Positions 28,411 to 37,254 of a stretch of 64,000 nucleotides of DNA are shown here, one piece after another. The notes under the pieces were generated by a model. That model was not told the DNA's origin, ran no database searches, and saw only the letters and a list, made by a program, of their open reading frames with translations. Numbering within the stretch: position 1 is the stretch's first letter; every line of letters starts with the position of its first letter. Both the position numbers and the translations under genes were made by a program. The stretch is from NCBI GenBank assembly GCA_009838965.1, contig VXQP01000074.1, forward strand, positions 25,794-89,793, read 5' to 3'. This stretch comes from Chloroflexota bacterium (lineage in GTDB: Bacteria; Chloroflexota; Dehalococcoidia; Lucifugimonadales; Australimonadaceae).

Positions 28411-29457
28411 CTACAGGCCGTAGAATGCCTTGGGGTTGTCCTCCAGTATCTTCCCGGCCGCCTCGTTGCTGATCATGCCGGAGTCGGCCCAGCGGCGGAC
28501 CTCGTTCAACGCACTGACGTTTGCGGATACGTCGGAGTGGCTGTAGTCCGTGCCGATCATGAGATTGTCCTCGGTCCCGAGCGTGAGCAGGTACTCGACG
28601 TCGTCCACGGGATCGATGGAAACGTACAAGCGGTTCTCCCGGAACAGGTCTCCGGACGTTGCCAGTTTGACGGTCCGCTCATGGAGCGTGTCCGAACGCT
28701 CGTTCATGGCGATCTGAGACAGGACGTACGGGATCCACGACGCCCCGGCCTCGATGAACCCGAACCGGAGATTGGGGAACCGCGCGGGCAGTTTCGACCG
28801 CACCACCGAGAGGAAGGCGGACATGATGGGGAACCCGCGGTCCCCGTCGCTGCCTGGGTGGCCGGTGTGCACGCAGAGCGGCATGTCCAAGTCGTTCGCT
28901 GCCTCGTACACCGGGAAGAAGTGCGGGTCGCCCACCGGCTTCAAGAGGTCAAGCCCCCGCTTGAAGATGCCGCAGGCGCCGTTCTCTTTCGCCCAGCGCA
29001 ACTCCCTGATGGATGCGTCGGTGTCGAGCCACGGCAGCACCGCCGCCCAACGCAGGCGCCCGCCGGTCTGGGCGCATCTCTCGGCCACCCAGCGGTTGTA
29101 CGCGCTCGCCAGCGCAGCCTCCGGTTCCGGATTGAGCGAGATGTAGCGGATGAAGAAGGTGGGGAAAAGCACCTGGACGTCGACGCCCATCCGGTCCATG
29201 TCTTCCAGCCGCCCCTCGAGGTCTTCCAGCTCCCGCCGGGGTCGCGCCGGGTGATGTTCATCGTCGCGGACCGCGCGGACCTGCAGGCGGCCCTCCACCA
29301 GCCAGAACCGGCTCCGGTGAGGGTCGAGACTCGCATGCTCGATCGCCTCCTCGGGTGGCGTCATCGTGGTGGGGGTGTACCTGGCAAGAGCGCCTTCCAG
29401 GGCCTGCCAGGTGGCCTCGCTCTCATCTACGTGCGTATCGGCGTCGATAACCGGCAT
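28411..29457 (-). CDS. Amidohydrolase family 2 protein (paralogue 3)
   Basis: 348 residues, TIM barrel. The motif is DADTHVDESEATW (HxxE form). Other landmarks are AYNRWVAERC, PLCVHTGHPGSD, FGFIEAGASWIPY and GTDYSHSD near the end, then NPKAFYGL. I chose ATG 29455-29457 because AGGAGG lies 7 bp upstream; a reading from 29478 adds seven residues. It is first in an apparent minus-strand operon with the molybdenum hydroxylase (24 bp gap) and paralogue 2. Confidence 0.9.
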   Translation of the reverse strand: MPVIDADTHVDESEATWQALEGALARYTPTTMTPPEEAIEHASLDPHRSRFWLVEGRLQVRAVRDDEHHPARPRRELEDLEGRLEDMDRMGVDVQVLFPTFFIRYISLNPEPEAALASAYNRWVAERCAQTGGRLRWAAVLPWLDTDASIRELRWAKENGACGIFKRGLDLLKPVGDPHFFPVYEAANDLDMPLCVHTGHPGSDGDRGFPIMSAFLSVVRSKLPARFPNLRFGFIEAGASWIPYVLSQIAMNERSDTLHERTVKLATSGDLFRENRLYVSIDPVDDVEYLLTLGTEDNLMIGTDYSHSDVSANVSALNEVRRWADSGMISNEAAGKILEDNPKAFYGL

Positions 29458-29584
29458 CGTCTGCCTCCTGTCCTGCAACGTGCCCCAATCATACGCCGCT
29501 CAGTGCGAACTGTACGACGGGAACCCCCAGGATATGTAAATCGTAGCGGTTCTACTCTCCAGCGCAGATTATCGTATCCGTAAC

Positions 29585-29613
29585 TTGACACTCCTGTTGA
29601 AGGCTCGGATACT
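29585..29613 (+). promoter_or_regulatory. Sigma70-type promoter upstream of the alcohol dehydrogenase
   Basis: -35 TTGACA (29585-29590, perfect), 17-bp spacer, -10 GATACT (29608-29613, four of six). It faces the ATG at 29682. The rest of the 224-bp divergent gap (29458-29681) shows no other feature I can support. Confidence 0.6.
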
Positions 29614-29681
29614 CCGCGCACGCTGCAACGGAATCGAGCATCGGTCGCTCCGTCAGCAGCCCTACAGGAGGGAGGCTTGAT

Positions 29682-30779
29682 ATGAGCGACTGCCTCGCTG
29701 CGGTAGTGACGGGTGTCCTCGCCCCGGTGGAGTTGCAGCGCGTCCCCCTCCCCGACCTCGACGACCAGGGCATCATCGCGCGCGTCGACGCTGCGACGCT
29801 CTGCGGCACGGACGTCCACTACTGGCAGGGCGACCTCATCCCGCCCGGCACCACCCCGTATGTGCCCGGGCACGAGACCGCAGCCATCGTCGAGGAGGTC
29901 CGCGGCGACCGCCGGGACATACTCGGCCAGCCTGTGGCGAAGGGTGACCGCATCATCGTCAGCTACCCTTACTGCGGCCACTGCTACTTCTGCACCGTGG
30001 CGCATCAGACCAACCTCTGCATGAACAGCTACGCCTTCGGTCGCCACCGCACCGACACGTTCCCCTACCTGCTGGGCGGCTGCGCGGAGTACCACTACTA
30101 CCCGCCGCTGAGCGATGTCGTGAAGGTGCCCGAGGAGGTTTCCTCGCCTCTCGCCGCGTCTGCCGCCTGCGCGTTGCGGACCGTCGTGCACGGCTTCGAG
30201 CGGCTCGGCGCTATCGAGCCGCACGAGACGGTCGTGGTGCAGGGATGCGGGCCGCTGGGGTTGTACGCCAGCGCGCTGGCGCGCGACCGTGGAGCGGCGA
30301 AGGTCATCGTCATCGGCGCGCCCGCCGAGCGGCTCGCCGTGGCAACGGACTGGGGCGCCGACGAGGTACTGAACATCGACGAGGTCACCGAGGCCAGCGA
30401 CCGCATCGAGTGGGTACGCGAGCGAACCCGAGGCATCGGGCCGGACATCGTGGTGCAGTGTGCGTCGTCCTCAGCGAACCCCGAGGGCCTGATGATGGTG
30501 CGCCGGGGCGGACGGTTCCTGGCCATCGGGGTCGAGGGCAAGGACATAACGCTGCCCGGCGGCTTGATCACCGTGAAGTCGCTCCAGGTGAACGGGGTGA
30601 TCGGCGCGGTTGGGCGGCACTTCTACAAGGCGCTTCAGTTCCTCGCCACGCGCAGCGGCCGCTTCCCGTTCGAGCGCCTCATCAGTGGCACGTACACGCT
30701 GGACAAAGTGACCGACGCGCTGCAGGCGATGTCGGAGTTCCGGGAAGTGAAACCGGTCGTGCTCCCCCGCACAGGGTGA
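29682..30779 (+). CDS. Zinc-dependent medium-chain alcohol dehydrogenase
   Basis: A 365-residue NAD(P)-dependent dehydrogenase. The catalytic zinc site is in LCGTDVHYW (Cys near residue 43) and GHETAAIVEE (His-Glu near 66). The structural zinc cysteines are in CGHCYFCTVAHQTNLC (near 97-112). The Rossmann motif is VQGCGPLGLYASALA near 188. It may oxidise sugar alcohols, threonine-like or hydroxylated intermediates; the family does not fix the substrate. GGAGG precedes ATG 29682. The gene begins a plus-strand cluster with an amidohydrolase and a TRAP transporter. Confidence 0.92.
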   Translation: MSDCLAAVVTGVLAPVELQRVPLPDLDDQGIIARVDAATLCGTDVHYWQGDLIPPGTTPYVPGHETAAIVEEVRGDRRDILGQPVAKGDRIIVSYPYCGHCYFCTVAHQTNLCMNSYAFGRHRTDTFPYLLGGCAEYHYYPPLSDVVKVPEEVSSPLAASAACALRTVVHGFERLGAIEPHETVVVQGCGPLGLYASALARDRGAAKVIVIGAPAERLAVATDWGADEVLNIDEVTEASDRIEWVRERTRGIGPDIVVQCASSSANPEGLMMVRRGGRFLAIGVEGKDITLPGGLITVKSLQVNGVIGAVGRHFYKALQFLATRSGRFPFERLISGTYTLDKVTDALQAMSEFREVKPVVLPRTG

Positions 30780-30822
30780 TTCGCGGACGGTTCAGGCATA
30801 GCACCACAAAGGAGTGGAGGGC

Positions 30823-31869
30823 ATGGCGGACAACGAGTACCTGATCATCGACGGTGACGGGCACATACAGGAACACGACGACGAGATACGGGAGTACCTC
30901 GACGAGCCTGTCAGGAGCGGCATCAAGGACGGGCCCAACTTCCCGTTCTTCCCCACGCTGGACGGCTATCAGCGCGACGTCTTCCGTGCCGCGGCGGGCA
31001 TGCACCCGGGCTACGTCGGCGCCGAGGAGTGGCTCAGCTTCATGGACGAGACGGGCATCGAGTCCACCGTCCTCTACCCGACGGCCGGGCTGTCGGTCGG
31101 CATGATCCAGGACACCGACTGGGCCGTGCTGCTCTGCCGCGCCTACAACAACTGGTTCCACGACCGCTACTCCCGCAGGAGCCCCCGGTTCAAGGGCGTG
31201 GCGCTCCTCCCCCTCCAAGACGTAGACGAGTCCGTCAAGGAGTTGCGGCGCAGCGTCACGGAACTCGGCATGGTCAGCGCCATGCTCCCGGCCAACAGCG
31301 CGGACATGGGCGTGCGCAGACCGCTGGGCGACACCTGCTTCTGGCCGATCTACGCCGAGGCGGAACGGCTGAACATTCCGCTCGCGGTCCACGGAGCACC
31401 GTCCATCGGGCTCGGCACAAACTTTCTCGCACGCACCGAGGCGGTGCTGCTGGAGCATCCCCTCGCCCAGATGATCCAGGCGAGCAGCATGATGATGTCC
31501 GGCCTGTTCGACGAGTACCCCAAGCTGCGTATGGCCTACCTGGAAGCCGACACGGGCTGGGTCCCGTACCTCATCGACCGGTTCACCGGACGGACTCGTG
31601 AAGGCGTTACCGATCCGATAGACCTCTTCACGAGCGGCCGCATCTTCCTGAGCTGCCAGAGCGGCGAGCAGAGCCTCCGCTACGCCATCGACCGTCTCGG
31701 CGATCAGGTCGTCCTCTACGCCAGCGACTACTGGCACGAGCACCCGGCCGAGATCGTCGAGGACATCGAAATCCTCCGGAACCGGGGCGACCTCTCCGAA
31801 GATGAGAAGCGCAACATCTTCCGGAACAACACCATCCGCTTCTACGAACTCGATGAGGCGGTGGCCTGA
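30823..31869 (+). CDS. Amidohydrolase family 2 protein (paralogue 4)
   Basis: 348 residues, TIM barrel. The N-terminal motif is DGDGHIQEHDDEI, so the second His is Gln and the HxxE Glu is kept. Other landmarks are AYNNWFHDRYS, PLAVHGAPSIGLG, AYLEADTGWVPYLIDR and ASDYWHEHP near the end. The start ATG 30823 follows AAAGGAG; a GTG at 30814 is less likely. It stands between the alcohol dehydrogenase and the TRAP binding protein, suggesting that the imported compound or a derivative is its substrate. Confidence 0.9.
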   Translation: MADNEYLIIDGDGHIQEHDDEIREYLDEPVRSGIKDGPNFPFFPTLDGYQRDVFRAAAGMHPGYVGAEEWLSFMDETGIESTVLYPTAGLSVGMIQDTDWAVLLCRAYNNWFHDRYSRRSPRFKGVALLPLQDVDESVKELRRSVTELGMVSAMLPANSADMGVRRPLGDTCFWPIYAEAERLNIPLAVHGAPSIGLGTNFLARTEAVLLEHPLAQMIQASSMMMSGLFDEYPKLRMAYLEADTGWVPYLIDRFTGRTREGVTDPIDLFTSGRIFLSCQSGEQSLRYAIDRLGDQVVLYASDYWHEHPAEIVEDIEILRNRGDLSEDEKRNIFRNNTIRFYELDEAVA

Positions 31870-31915
31870 TCAGGGGCCGCTCGCGACCCCACGCACAATC
31901 GAAAGGGAGGACACC

Positions 31916-32977
31916 ATGCTCCGAAGACTGCAACTCGTGACCGGACTCGTACTGTCCCTGGCGCTCTTTGCCGCATGCGGCAGCGACGATCCTACGCCCA
32001 CGCCGGTGCCTGCGCAGCCGACCCCCACACCGGAACCGGAGGTGATCGAGCTGGAGATGATCAGCGCCTGGGCCGAGGGCATCGCCCTCGAGACAGTGGG
32101 CGACCAGACCATCATCGACGCCGTCGCAGACGCCTCGAACGGTCGTATCCGCGTGGTCCGTGCGGGAGGCCCGGAGGCCGTACCGACGTTCCAGCAGCTC
32201 GTACCGACGAGGGACGGTCTGTTCGATTGGAACTCCACGACCTGTGCCTACCACCCGGACTTCACCTCGCTTGGATGCGGGTGGGTCGGCATCAAGGGCT
32301 CGCTCGACAGCCGCGTAGCCTGCGGCATGTACGACCTGATGGAAGAGATCTACGAAGACCTCGCGGGCGTGAAGTTCATCGGCGGTGTGAGCGTACGTGT
32401 CGGTAGCAGGACCTACCTGACCAAGCCGGTCGATCCCGCTACCGGTCGGCTCGACGGGATCAAGCTCCGGGCAGCAGGCCCGACGGCGACGGCATGGGTC
32501 GAGGCGCTCGGCGGCACCGCGGTTGCGATGCCGATCCCCGAGCTCTACGAAGCGCTCGACCGCGGCCTCGTCGAGGGCGGCACGATAGGCGGCGGCGCTC
32601 AGCTCGCGGTGCAGTTCGGCTGGCACGAGCACTTCAAATACGTCGTCGAACAGCCCGTCGGCTCCGGATTCCTGACGCACCTGATGAACCTGGACACCTG
32701 GAACAGCCTGGAGCCTGACCTGCAACAGGCCGTGATAGACGGCATGACGCTTGCCAACCACAAGACGGCGGCGGAGTTCTACCGGCTGGACCAGGAGGGG
32801 CTCCAGACGATGATCGACACGGGCGTGGAGCTGATCACGCTGACCAATGAGGCAGCCCAGCAGGTGGACAGCACGTTCGCCAACATCCAGCTCGACTTCA
32901 TGGAGGAGTCCGAGCCTGCGGAATACGTCCAACGGCTGCGTGAGACCACCACCTGCGTGCAGAACGCGACAGGATAG
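31916..32977 (+). CDS. dctP: TRAP transporter substrate-binding lipoprotein (DctP family)
   Basis: A 353-residue exported receptor. A lipobox (ALFAACGS, Cys near residue 21) and a short Pro-Thr linker (DDPTPTPVPAQPTPTPEPE) precede the mature domain. The DctP core is visible as GIKLRAAGPTATAWVEALGGTAVAMP (the Arg before AAG is at the place of the carboxylate-binding Arg), then PELYEALDRGLVEGG. TRAP receptors bind organic acids and related anions. The start ATG 31916 has GGGAGG upstream. It heads a complete P-Q-M set directly after amidohydrolase paralogue 4. Confidence 0.9.
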   Translation: MLRRLQLVTGLVLSLALFAACGSDDPTPTPVPAQPTPTPEPEVIELEMISAWAEGIALETVGDQTIIDAVADASNGRIRVVRAGGPEAVPTFQQLVPTRDGLFDWNSTTCAYHPDFTSLGCGWVGIKGSLDSRVACGMYDLMEEIYEDLAGVKFIGGVSVRVGSRTYLTKPVDPATGRLDGIKLRAAGPTATAWVEALGGTAVAMPIPELYEALDRGLVEGGTIGGGAQLAVQFGWHEHFKYVVEQPVGSGFLTHLMNLDTWNSLEPDLQQAVIDGMTLANHKTAAEFYRLDQEGLQTMIDTGVELITLTNEAAQQVDSTFANIQLDFMEESEPAEYVQRLRETTTCVQNATG

Positions 32978-33006
32978 GCGTCAGGCGAGTAACGGGGCAT
33001 GAGCAT

Positions 33007-33039
33007 CCGGCGGCTGTGGCATCGGGCCACGGCCGCCGG
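33007..33039 (+). terminator. Hairpin between TRAP dctP and dctQ
   Basis: A 14-bp stem, CCGGCGGCTGTGGC / GCCACGGCCGCCGG with one T-G wobble and loop ATCGG, 29 bp after the dctP stop and 57 bp before dctQ. No U-run follows. The location matches the hairpins in the other two transporter operons. Confidence 0.75.
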
Positions 33040-33096
33040 AACGCCCGGCGAACGGAACCCAGAACGGCCACAACCGTTCGCAAGGAGACGCAGCCG

Positions 33097-33663
33097 TTGA
33101 ATCGAGCGCTTCATCTAGTGGGCAGGGCCTTCCATATCGCGGGCAGAGCCTTCGACGGCGTGGTGGACGCTGGAGCGTTCGTGGCCACCTGGCTGGTCGC
33201 GGTCATGGCCTTGACCATCGGGCTGGAAGTGCTGATGAGGCGCGTCTTCAACAATTCCTTGCCCTGGGTGATCCAGATCAACGAGTACTTCGTGATGGCC
33301 ATCCCGTTCCTCGCCGGGGCATGGCTGCTCAAGCATGACGGGCACACGCGCCTGACGCTGATCATGGAGCGCGTCAGCCCGCAAAAGGCCAACCTCATGC
33401 GCGTGGGCACCTCCGTTCTCGCAGCCGCCATCTGCGCAGTGCTCGTGTGGAAGACGGGCAGCAGAGTGTGGGAGGGCTTCGAGGCGGACACCATCATCCG
33501 AGGGGACTCCTTCAACATCCACCAGTGGCGTATCTGGTGGGTGCTGCCGTTCGGTTTCGCGTTGCTCTGCATCCAGTTCCTGCGCGACGCGTACAGCGGG
33601 ATCCGCAACCCAATCCGCGACACGAGTGAGGTGACCTCGGCATCGGAGTTCGCCGAGATATGA
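33097..33663 (+). CDS. dctQ: TRAP transporter small permease (DctQ)
   Basis: A 188-residue inner-membrane protein with four helices (about residues 28-48, 62-82, 101-121 and 143-163). The family stretch LEVLMRRVFNNSLPWVIQINEYFVM and GAWLLKHDGHTRLTLIMERVS are well conserved. The start is TTG 33097 with AAGGAG nine bases upstream; no suitable ATG is present and the longer open frame from 33016 overlaps the hairpin. DctQ couples the large permease DctM to the ion gradient in the TRAP complex. Confidence 0.9.
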   Translation: MNRALHLVGRAFHIAGRAFDGVVDAGAFVATWLVAVMALTIGLEVLMRRVFNNSLPWVIQINEYFVMAIPFLAGAWLLKHDGHTRLTLIMERVSPQKANLMRVGTSVLAAAICAVLVWKTGSRVWEGFEADTIIRGDSFNIHQWRIWWVLPFGFALLCIQFLRDAYSGIRNPIRDTSEVTSASEFAEI

Positions 33664-33724
33664 CGCCTACCCTTCGCACGGCGCCCTCAAGAAACGCCAA
33701 CCCGGTTGAGGCAGGAGGCTAGCC

Positions 33725-35038
33725 ATGGAGTGGTGGGCCGTCCTGATGATCGGTTTCACGCTGCTCATCCTGCTGCTGCTCTCCGGCATACCGGTCGCGT
33801 TCGCATTCGCCGGACTGAACATCGTCGGGCTCATGTGGGTGACGGGCGGGGCGCAGGGACTGCTGCTGATCACCGGCAGCGTCGTCGACTCGGTCGCCAA
33901 CTTCCGGTTCATCGCCGCTCCCATGTTCTTCCTTATGGGAGCCGTGCTCTACCGCTCGGGTGCGTTCGGACTGATCATCGACGCCGTCGACAAATGGATC
34001 GGCGCGGTCAGAGCACGCCTCCTCTACGTCACGATGGGCTCCGGCACCATCCTGGCCACGCTGAGCGGCGCCGGCATCGCCGACACAGCCCTGCTCGGTT
34101 CAACGCTCTACCCGGAGATGGAGAAGCGCGGCTACTCGCCCCGCCTCGCCCTGGGAACGATCTTCAACTCCGGCCTGCTCGCCGCCATCATCCCGCCCAG
34201 TGGCCTCGCGGTGCTCACCGCGACGCTTGCCCAGATACCCGTGGGCAAACTGCTCGTGTCCGGCTTCTTCCCCGGGCTGATGATGGCCACCACGTATGTC
34301 ATCTTCGTGTTCATCCGCGTACGGCTGAACCCGAGCCTCGCCCCGGTCTACGATGAGCCCCCCGCTCCCATGAAGATCAAGCTCTACTCGACGGTGAAAC
34401 TCGCCCCCTTCTCCGTGGTCTTCTTCATGGTCATGGGGTTCATCCTGCTCGGCATCACGACGCCGAGCGAAGCCGCCGCCACCGGGGCCATCGGCGCCGT
34501 GATCGTGGCGCTCATCTACCGGCGCTTCTCAATAGGCGTCCTCAACGATGCACTCCGAGACGCGATGCGCATCGCGGGGATGATCCTCCTGATCATCAGC
34601 GGGTCGATCGCCATGAGCCAGACACTCGCGCTGAGCGGGGCCACGCAGGGTTTCCTGAACCTGCTGGTAGGCCTCGACCTGCCGCCGACGCTGCTCCTGC
34701 TCGCAATGCTGGGGGCGATAATCCTGCTGGGCCTCTTCCTCGACCAGATATCGATGATGATGGTCGCGATCCCGATCTTCTCGCCGATCATCGGACCGTT
34801 GGGGTTCGACCCGATCTGGTTCTGGATGCTGTTCCTGGTGGCGATATCCATCGGCGCCGAGACGCCGCCCTTCGGCCTCGTCCTGTTCGCGCTCAAGGGC
34901 GTCATCCCGACCGCCAGCATCACCGAGATCTACAAAGCTGCGATCCCGTTCGTCCTGCTCGACCTCGTGTCGCTGGGTATCCTCGTCGCCTTCCCCCAGA
35001 TCGTCCTCTTCCTGCCGAACCTGGCGCTGGGGACCTGA
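33725..35038 (+). CDS. dctM: TRAP transporter large permease (DctM)
   Basis: A 437-residue, roughly 12-helix membrane subunit that translocates the substrate with Na+. Family marks are PVAFAFAGLNIVGLM near residue 25, FFLMGAVLYRSGAFG, ATLSGAGIADTALLGSTLYPEMEKRGY (DctM signature) near 115-140, IIPPSG near 158, and DQISMMMVAIPIFSPI with ETPPFGLVLFALKG in the second half. It starts at ATG 33725, preceded by a GAGGCAGGAGG-like site. Last gene of the operon; a strong bidirectional terminator follows. Confidence 0.94.
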   Translation: MEWWAVLMIGFTLLILLLLSGIPVAFAFAGLNIVGLMWVTGGAQGLLLITGSVVDSVANFRFIAAPMFFLMGAVLYRSGAFGLIIDAVDKWIGAVRARLLYVTMGSGTILATLSGAGIADTALLGSTLYPEMEKRGYSPRLALGTIFNSGLLAAIIPPSGLAVLTATLAQIPVGKLLVSGFFPGLMMATTYVIFVFIRVRLNPSLAPVYDEPPAPMKIKLYSTVKLAPFSVVFFMVMGFILLGITTPSEAAATGAIGAVIVALIYRRFSIGVLNDALRDAMRIAGMILLIISGSIAMSQTLALSGATQGFLNLLVGLDLPPTLLLLAMLGAIILLGLFLDQISMMMVAIPIFSPIIGPLGFDPIWFWMLFLVAISIGAETPPFGLVLFALKGVIPTASITEIYKAAIPFVLLDLVSLGILVAFPQIVLFLPNLALGT

Positions 35039-35070
35039 ACGCGTTCACTACCAGGAGAACGACGCTACGC

Positions 35071-35101
35071 GTAAAGGGGCGCCCGGTGGGCGCCCCTTTA
35101 C
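35071..35101. terminator. Bidirectional terminator between dctM and amidohydrolase paralogue 5
   Basis: A perfect 14-bp stem GTAAAGGGGCGCCC / GGGCGCCCCTTTAC with loop GGT. The CTTTAC and GTAAAG ends give weak U-rich sides in both directions. It lies between convergent genes and can serve both. Confidence 0.8.
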
Positions 35102-35125
35102 AGATCGTTTGCGGCGAGTTCCCGC

Positions 35126-36199
35126 TCAGTTCTGGATCGTGTACAGCTCTCGCGGGTTGTCCCAGAGGATACGTTCGCGGCTCTCCACGGGCATCCGTTC
35201 GTCGTTCTCGAACGTTTTGAGCGCGTAGATCTCAGTCGCGGAGTCGGCGTGGCCGTAGTCGGTGCCGATGACGAGCCGGTTGCCGCCCACGTAGCGGTGT
35301 ATCTGCTCCAGGTCGTCATTCAATTGCACCGTCACCCAGATGTTGTTCTCAGTCAACGGGTCGGCGCTCAGGCCGTCGCCGCGCCGTTCCATGCGACGGG
35401 CGAGGTCGTTCAGCAGATAAGGGATCCAGTCGGCGCTGAATTCGATGATGCCCCACTTCGTGTTGGGGAACCGCTCCGGCAGGCCGGACATCAACAGCGT
35501 GTGGAACGCAGAGAGGCCGCTGAACTTGTTACGCTCGAACTGCGTCTCCCGGCTGCCGAAGATGGCGTCCAGTTCGAAACTCCCGGTGCCGGAGTGCGGG
35601 CAGATGGGCATCTCCAGTTCCGCTGCCCACTCGTAGACCGGGTAGAAGTACGGGTCGTTGATGAGCCGGTTGCCGACCTCGATGCCGCGCAGGTTGATTG
35701 CGACCGCGCCGTTGTCCTTCGCGAACCGCAGCTGGCGCTCCGCCTCCTCCAGGTTCAGCACGGGCATCGCCGCTGCCCAGCGGAAGCGACCCTTGCCTTC
35801 CGCGTAGATGTCGGCCATCCAGCGGTTGTAGCTCCGGCAGAGCGCGACCTCCTCCGCGGGGTTGGTGGTGATGGGTCCTGTCCACATGGAGGGGTAGAGC
35901 ACCTGCAGGTCGGTGCCGAGCTCGTCCATGTGAGCGATGCGCGCCTGCACGTCCAGCATGAACTTGGAGTCGGTCGGCAGTACGACGTTGCCGATGAAGA
36001 GGCCGAACTCGCCGCGCGGACCGCCGCCCGGCCACGCCGTCCTGATGGCGCGCCCGCCGATGATCCAGTACTTCATCACCTCGCCGTTCTCGAGCGTCTG
36101 GTAGGCCGTGCCCGGCCTGTAGTGACGCTCGGACGGGTCCATGTAGTCCCAAGTCTGGTCTATCTCTATGACGTGCGCGTCCGCGTCGATGATGCCCAT
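35126..36199 (-). CDS. Amidohydrolase family 2 protein (paralogue 5)
   Basis: 357 residues, TIM barrel. The motif is DADAHVIEIDQTW (HxxE form, second His replaced by Ile). Other landmarks are SYNRWMADIY, PICPHSGTGSFE, WGIIEFSADWIPY and GTDYGHAD, then NPRELYTIQN. It is the last gene of a minus-strand operon of four (thioesterase, Moco protein, CMD protein, amidohydrolase), 17 bp after the CMD gene. The neighbours suggest a step in degradation of a cyclic or CoA-linked compound. Confidence 0.9.
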   Translation of the reverse strand: MGIIDADAHVIEIDQTWDYMDPSERHYRPGTAYQTLENGEVMKYWIIGGRAIRTAWPGGGPRGEFGLFIGNVVLPTDSKFMLDVQARIAHMDELGTDLQVLYPSMWTGPITTNPAEEVALCRSYNRWMADIYAEGKGRFRWAAAMPVLNLEEAERQLRFAKDNGAVAINLRGIEVGNRLINDPYFYPVYEWAAELEMPICPHSGTGSFELDAIFGSRETQFERNKFSGLSAFHTLLMSGLPERFPNTKWGIIEFSADWIPYLLNDLARRMERRGDGLSADPLTENNIWVTVQLNDDLEQIHRYVGGNRLVIGTDYGHADSATEIYALKTFENDERMPVESRERILWDNPRELYTIQN

Positions 36200-36216
36200 C
36201 GCTTGCCTCCTCTGGA

Positions 36217-36771
36217 TCAGACCGGCAGCACCGGCTCCGCCGTCTCCGGCAAAGGTACCTCAAACGCGTTCAGGAAGCACGCATTGGTCATGTACTGCCC
36301 TGCCAGCGCGATGAGGTCTACCGTCTGCCGCATCCCGAACTGAGCGATGGCCGCATCATACGCCTCCTGCGATACGCGGTGCCCGCTCAGCATCTCCGTC
36401 ACGAACGTCACGACCGCCGACTCGTCGTCCGCCATCGCGGGGAGCGGCGCACGCTCGCGCATCGCGTCCACCAGCTCGGCGCTCACACCGGCATTTCGGG
36501 CCATGGGCGCGTGCGCGTTCCACACGTAGGGGCAGTCCATCTGCCGCGCTGTCGCGAGGATCGCCAGCTCCTGCACGTTCTGGGGAAGCGTCAGCTCCCA
36601 GCGCACGTAGTTGCTGAGGGGACGGCGCCGCAGCGCCATCTCCGGGCTCAGCGCCGCGACGGCTCCCGGCCCGAGCGGGACGTTCCCCCCGCTGTCAGCG
36701 ATGAGGGCGTCGAACGCACCGCGCAGCTCCTCAGCCACCGACTCCCGTGTTACCTCCTCCAAACGAGCCAT
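36217..36771 (-). CDS. Carboxymuconolactone decarboxylase/AhpD-like protein
   Basis: A 184-residue all-helical protein. The core ELAILATARQMDCPYVWNAHAPMARNAGVS (near residues 69-98) matches the CMD 'E..il..a...c.yeW..H...a...G' pattern, with one Cys and one His rather than the CxxC of peroxidase-type AhpD. Some relatives are decarboxylases or lactonases and others redox enzymes, so the reaction is open. The ATG 36769-36771 overlaps the preceding stop by one base (TGATG), so it is translationally coupled to the Moco protein. Confidence 0.82.
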   Translation of the reverse strand: MARLEEVTRESVAEELRGAFDALIADSGGNVPLGPGAVAALSPEMALRRRPLSNYVRWELTLPQNVQELAILATARQMDCPYVWNAHAPMARNAGVSAELVDAMRERAPLPAMADDESAVVTFVTEMLSGHRVSQEAYDAAIAQFGMRQTVDLIALAGQYMTNACFLNAFEVPLPETAEPVLPV

Positions 36772-37250
36772 CACGCGCCTCCTTCCTGCCGGCGCTCCGC
36801 CTCATGCAAGGCCTCGTGCGCCCGCAGCGTGGTCGGACGTACGTCACGTCCGCGCTCGATGCTCAGGCTTATCGAGTTCAGCCACTTCACGTTCGCGCAG
36901 GTGTCCACATCCTCAGTACCGCACGCGGCGGGGTTCGGGATGAGGAAGCGCACCGGGCCGCCCTTGTCATGCGGCAGCGGCTCGCCGTCCAGCGCGTACA
37001 GCAGCAACGCCTGGTCGATGACGGCCGCCAGCGGGATGCTCGCTGCGAAGCCGCCCTCCGCTTCCAGCGTGAGGAACTCCGCGCCCGACTGCGCCGACGC
37101 CGCTTCCAGCACCGACGTGAAACGCACGGCCGACCCCTCGCGCCCGGGCGCGAGCACCGACACGTCGTCCACCTGCCCGGGCAACGCCGCAAGGTCCGCG
37201 TAACCCAACTCCAACGGATGCCCCACCAGTCCTGAAACGCTTACTGTCAT
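36771..37250 (-). CDS. Small molybdopterin-binding (sulfite-oxidase-fold) protein
   Basis: 159 residues corresponding to an oxidoreductase molybdopterin-binding domain. The best match is GGPVRFLIPNPAACGTEDVDTCANVKWLNSISL near residues 97-130, which is the family's 'GgPvRlv.P...G...vKWl..I.l' stretch. The usual early Cys that ligates molybdenum (in a CxGN-like motif) is not evident, and the dimerisation domain is absent, so it may be a reduced or inactive form. It is 4 bp downstream of the thioesterase gene and overlaps the CMD gene. No cognate heme or cytochrome subunit is nearby. Confidence 0.72.
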   Translation of the reverse strand: MTVSVSGLVGHPLELGYADLAALPGQVDDVSVLAPGREGSAVRFTSVLEAASAQSGAEFLTLEAEGGFAASIPLAAVIDQALLLYALDGEPLPHDKGGPVRFLIPNPAACGTEDVDTCANVKWLNSISLSIERGRDVRPTTLRAHEALHEAERRQEGGA

Positions 37251-37254
37251 CGCC

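Noticed and set aside
26068..29583. A 1,171-codon open frame on the plus strand
   Set aside because: It is antisense to three well-supported genes (two amidohydrolases and the Mo hydroxylase), has biased Arg/Gly/Val composition typical of GC-rich shadow frames, and shows no family motifs.
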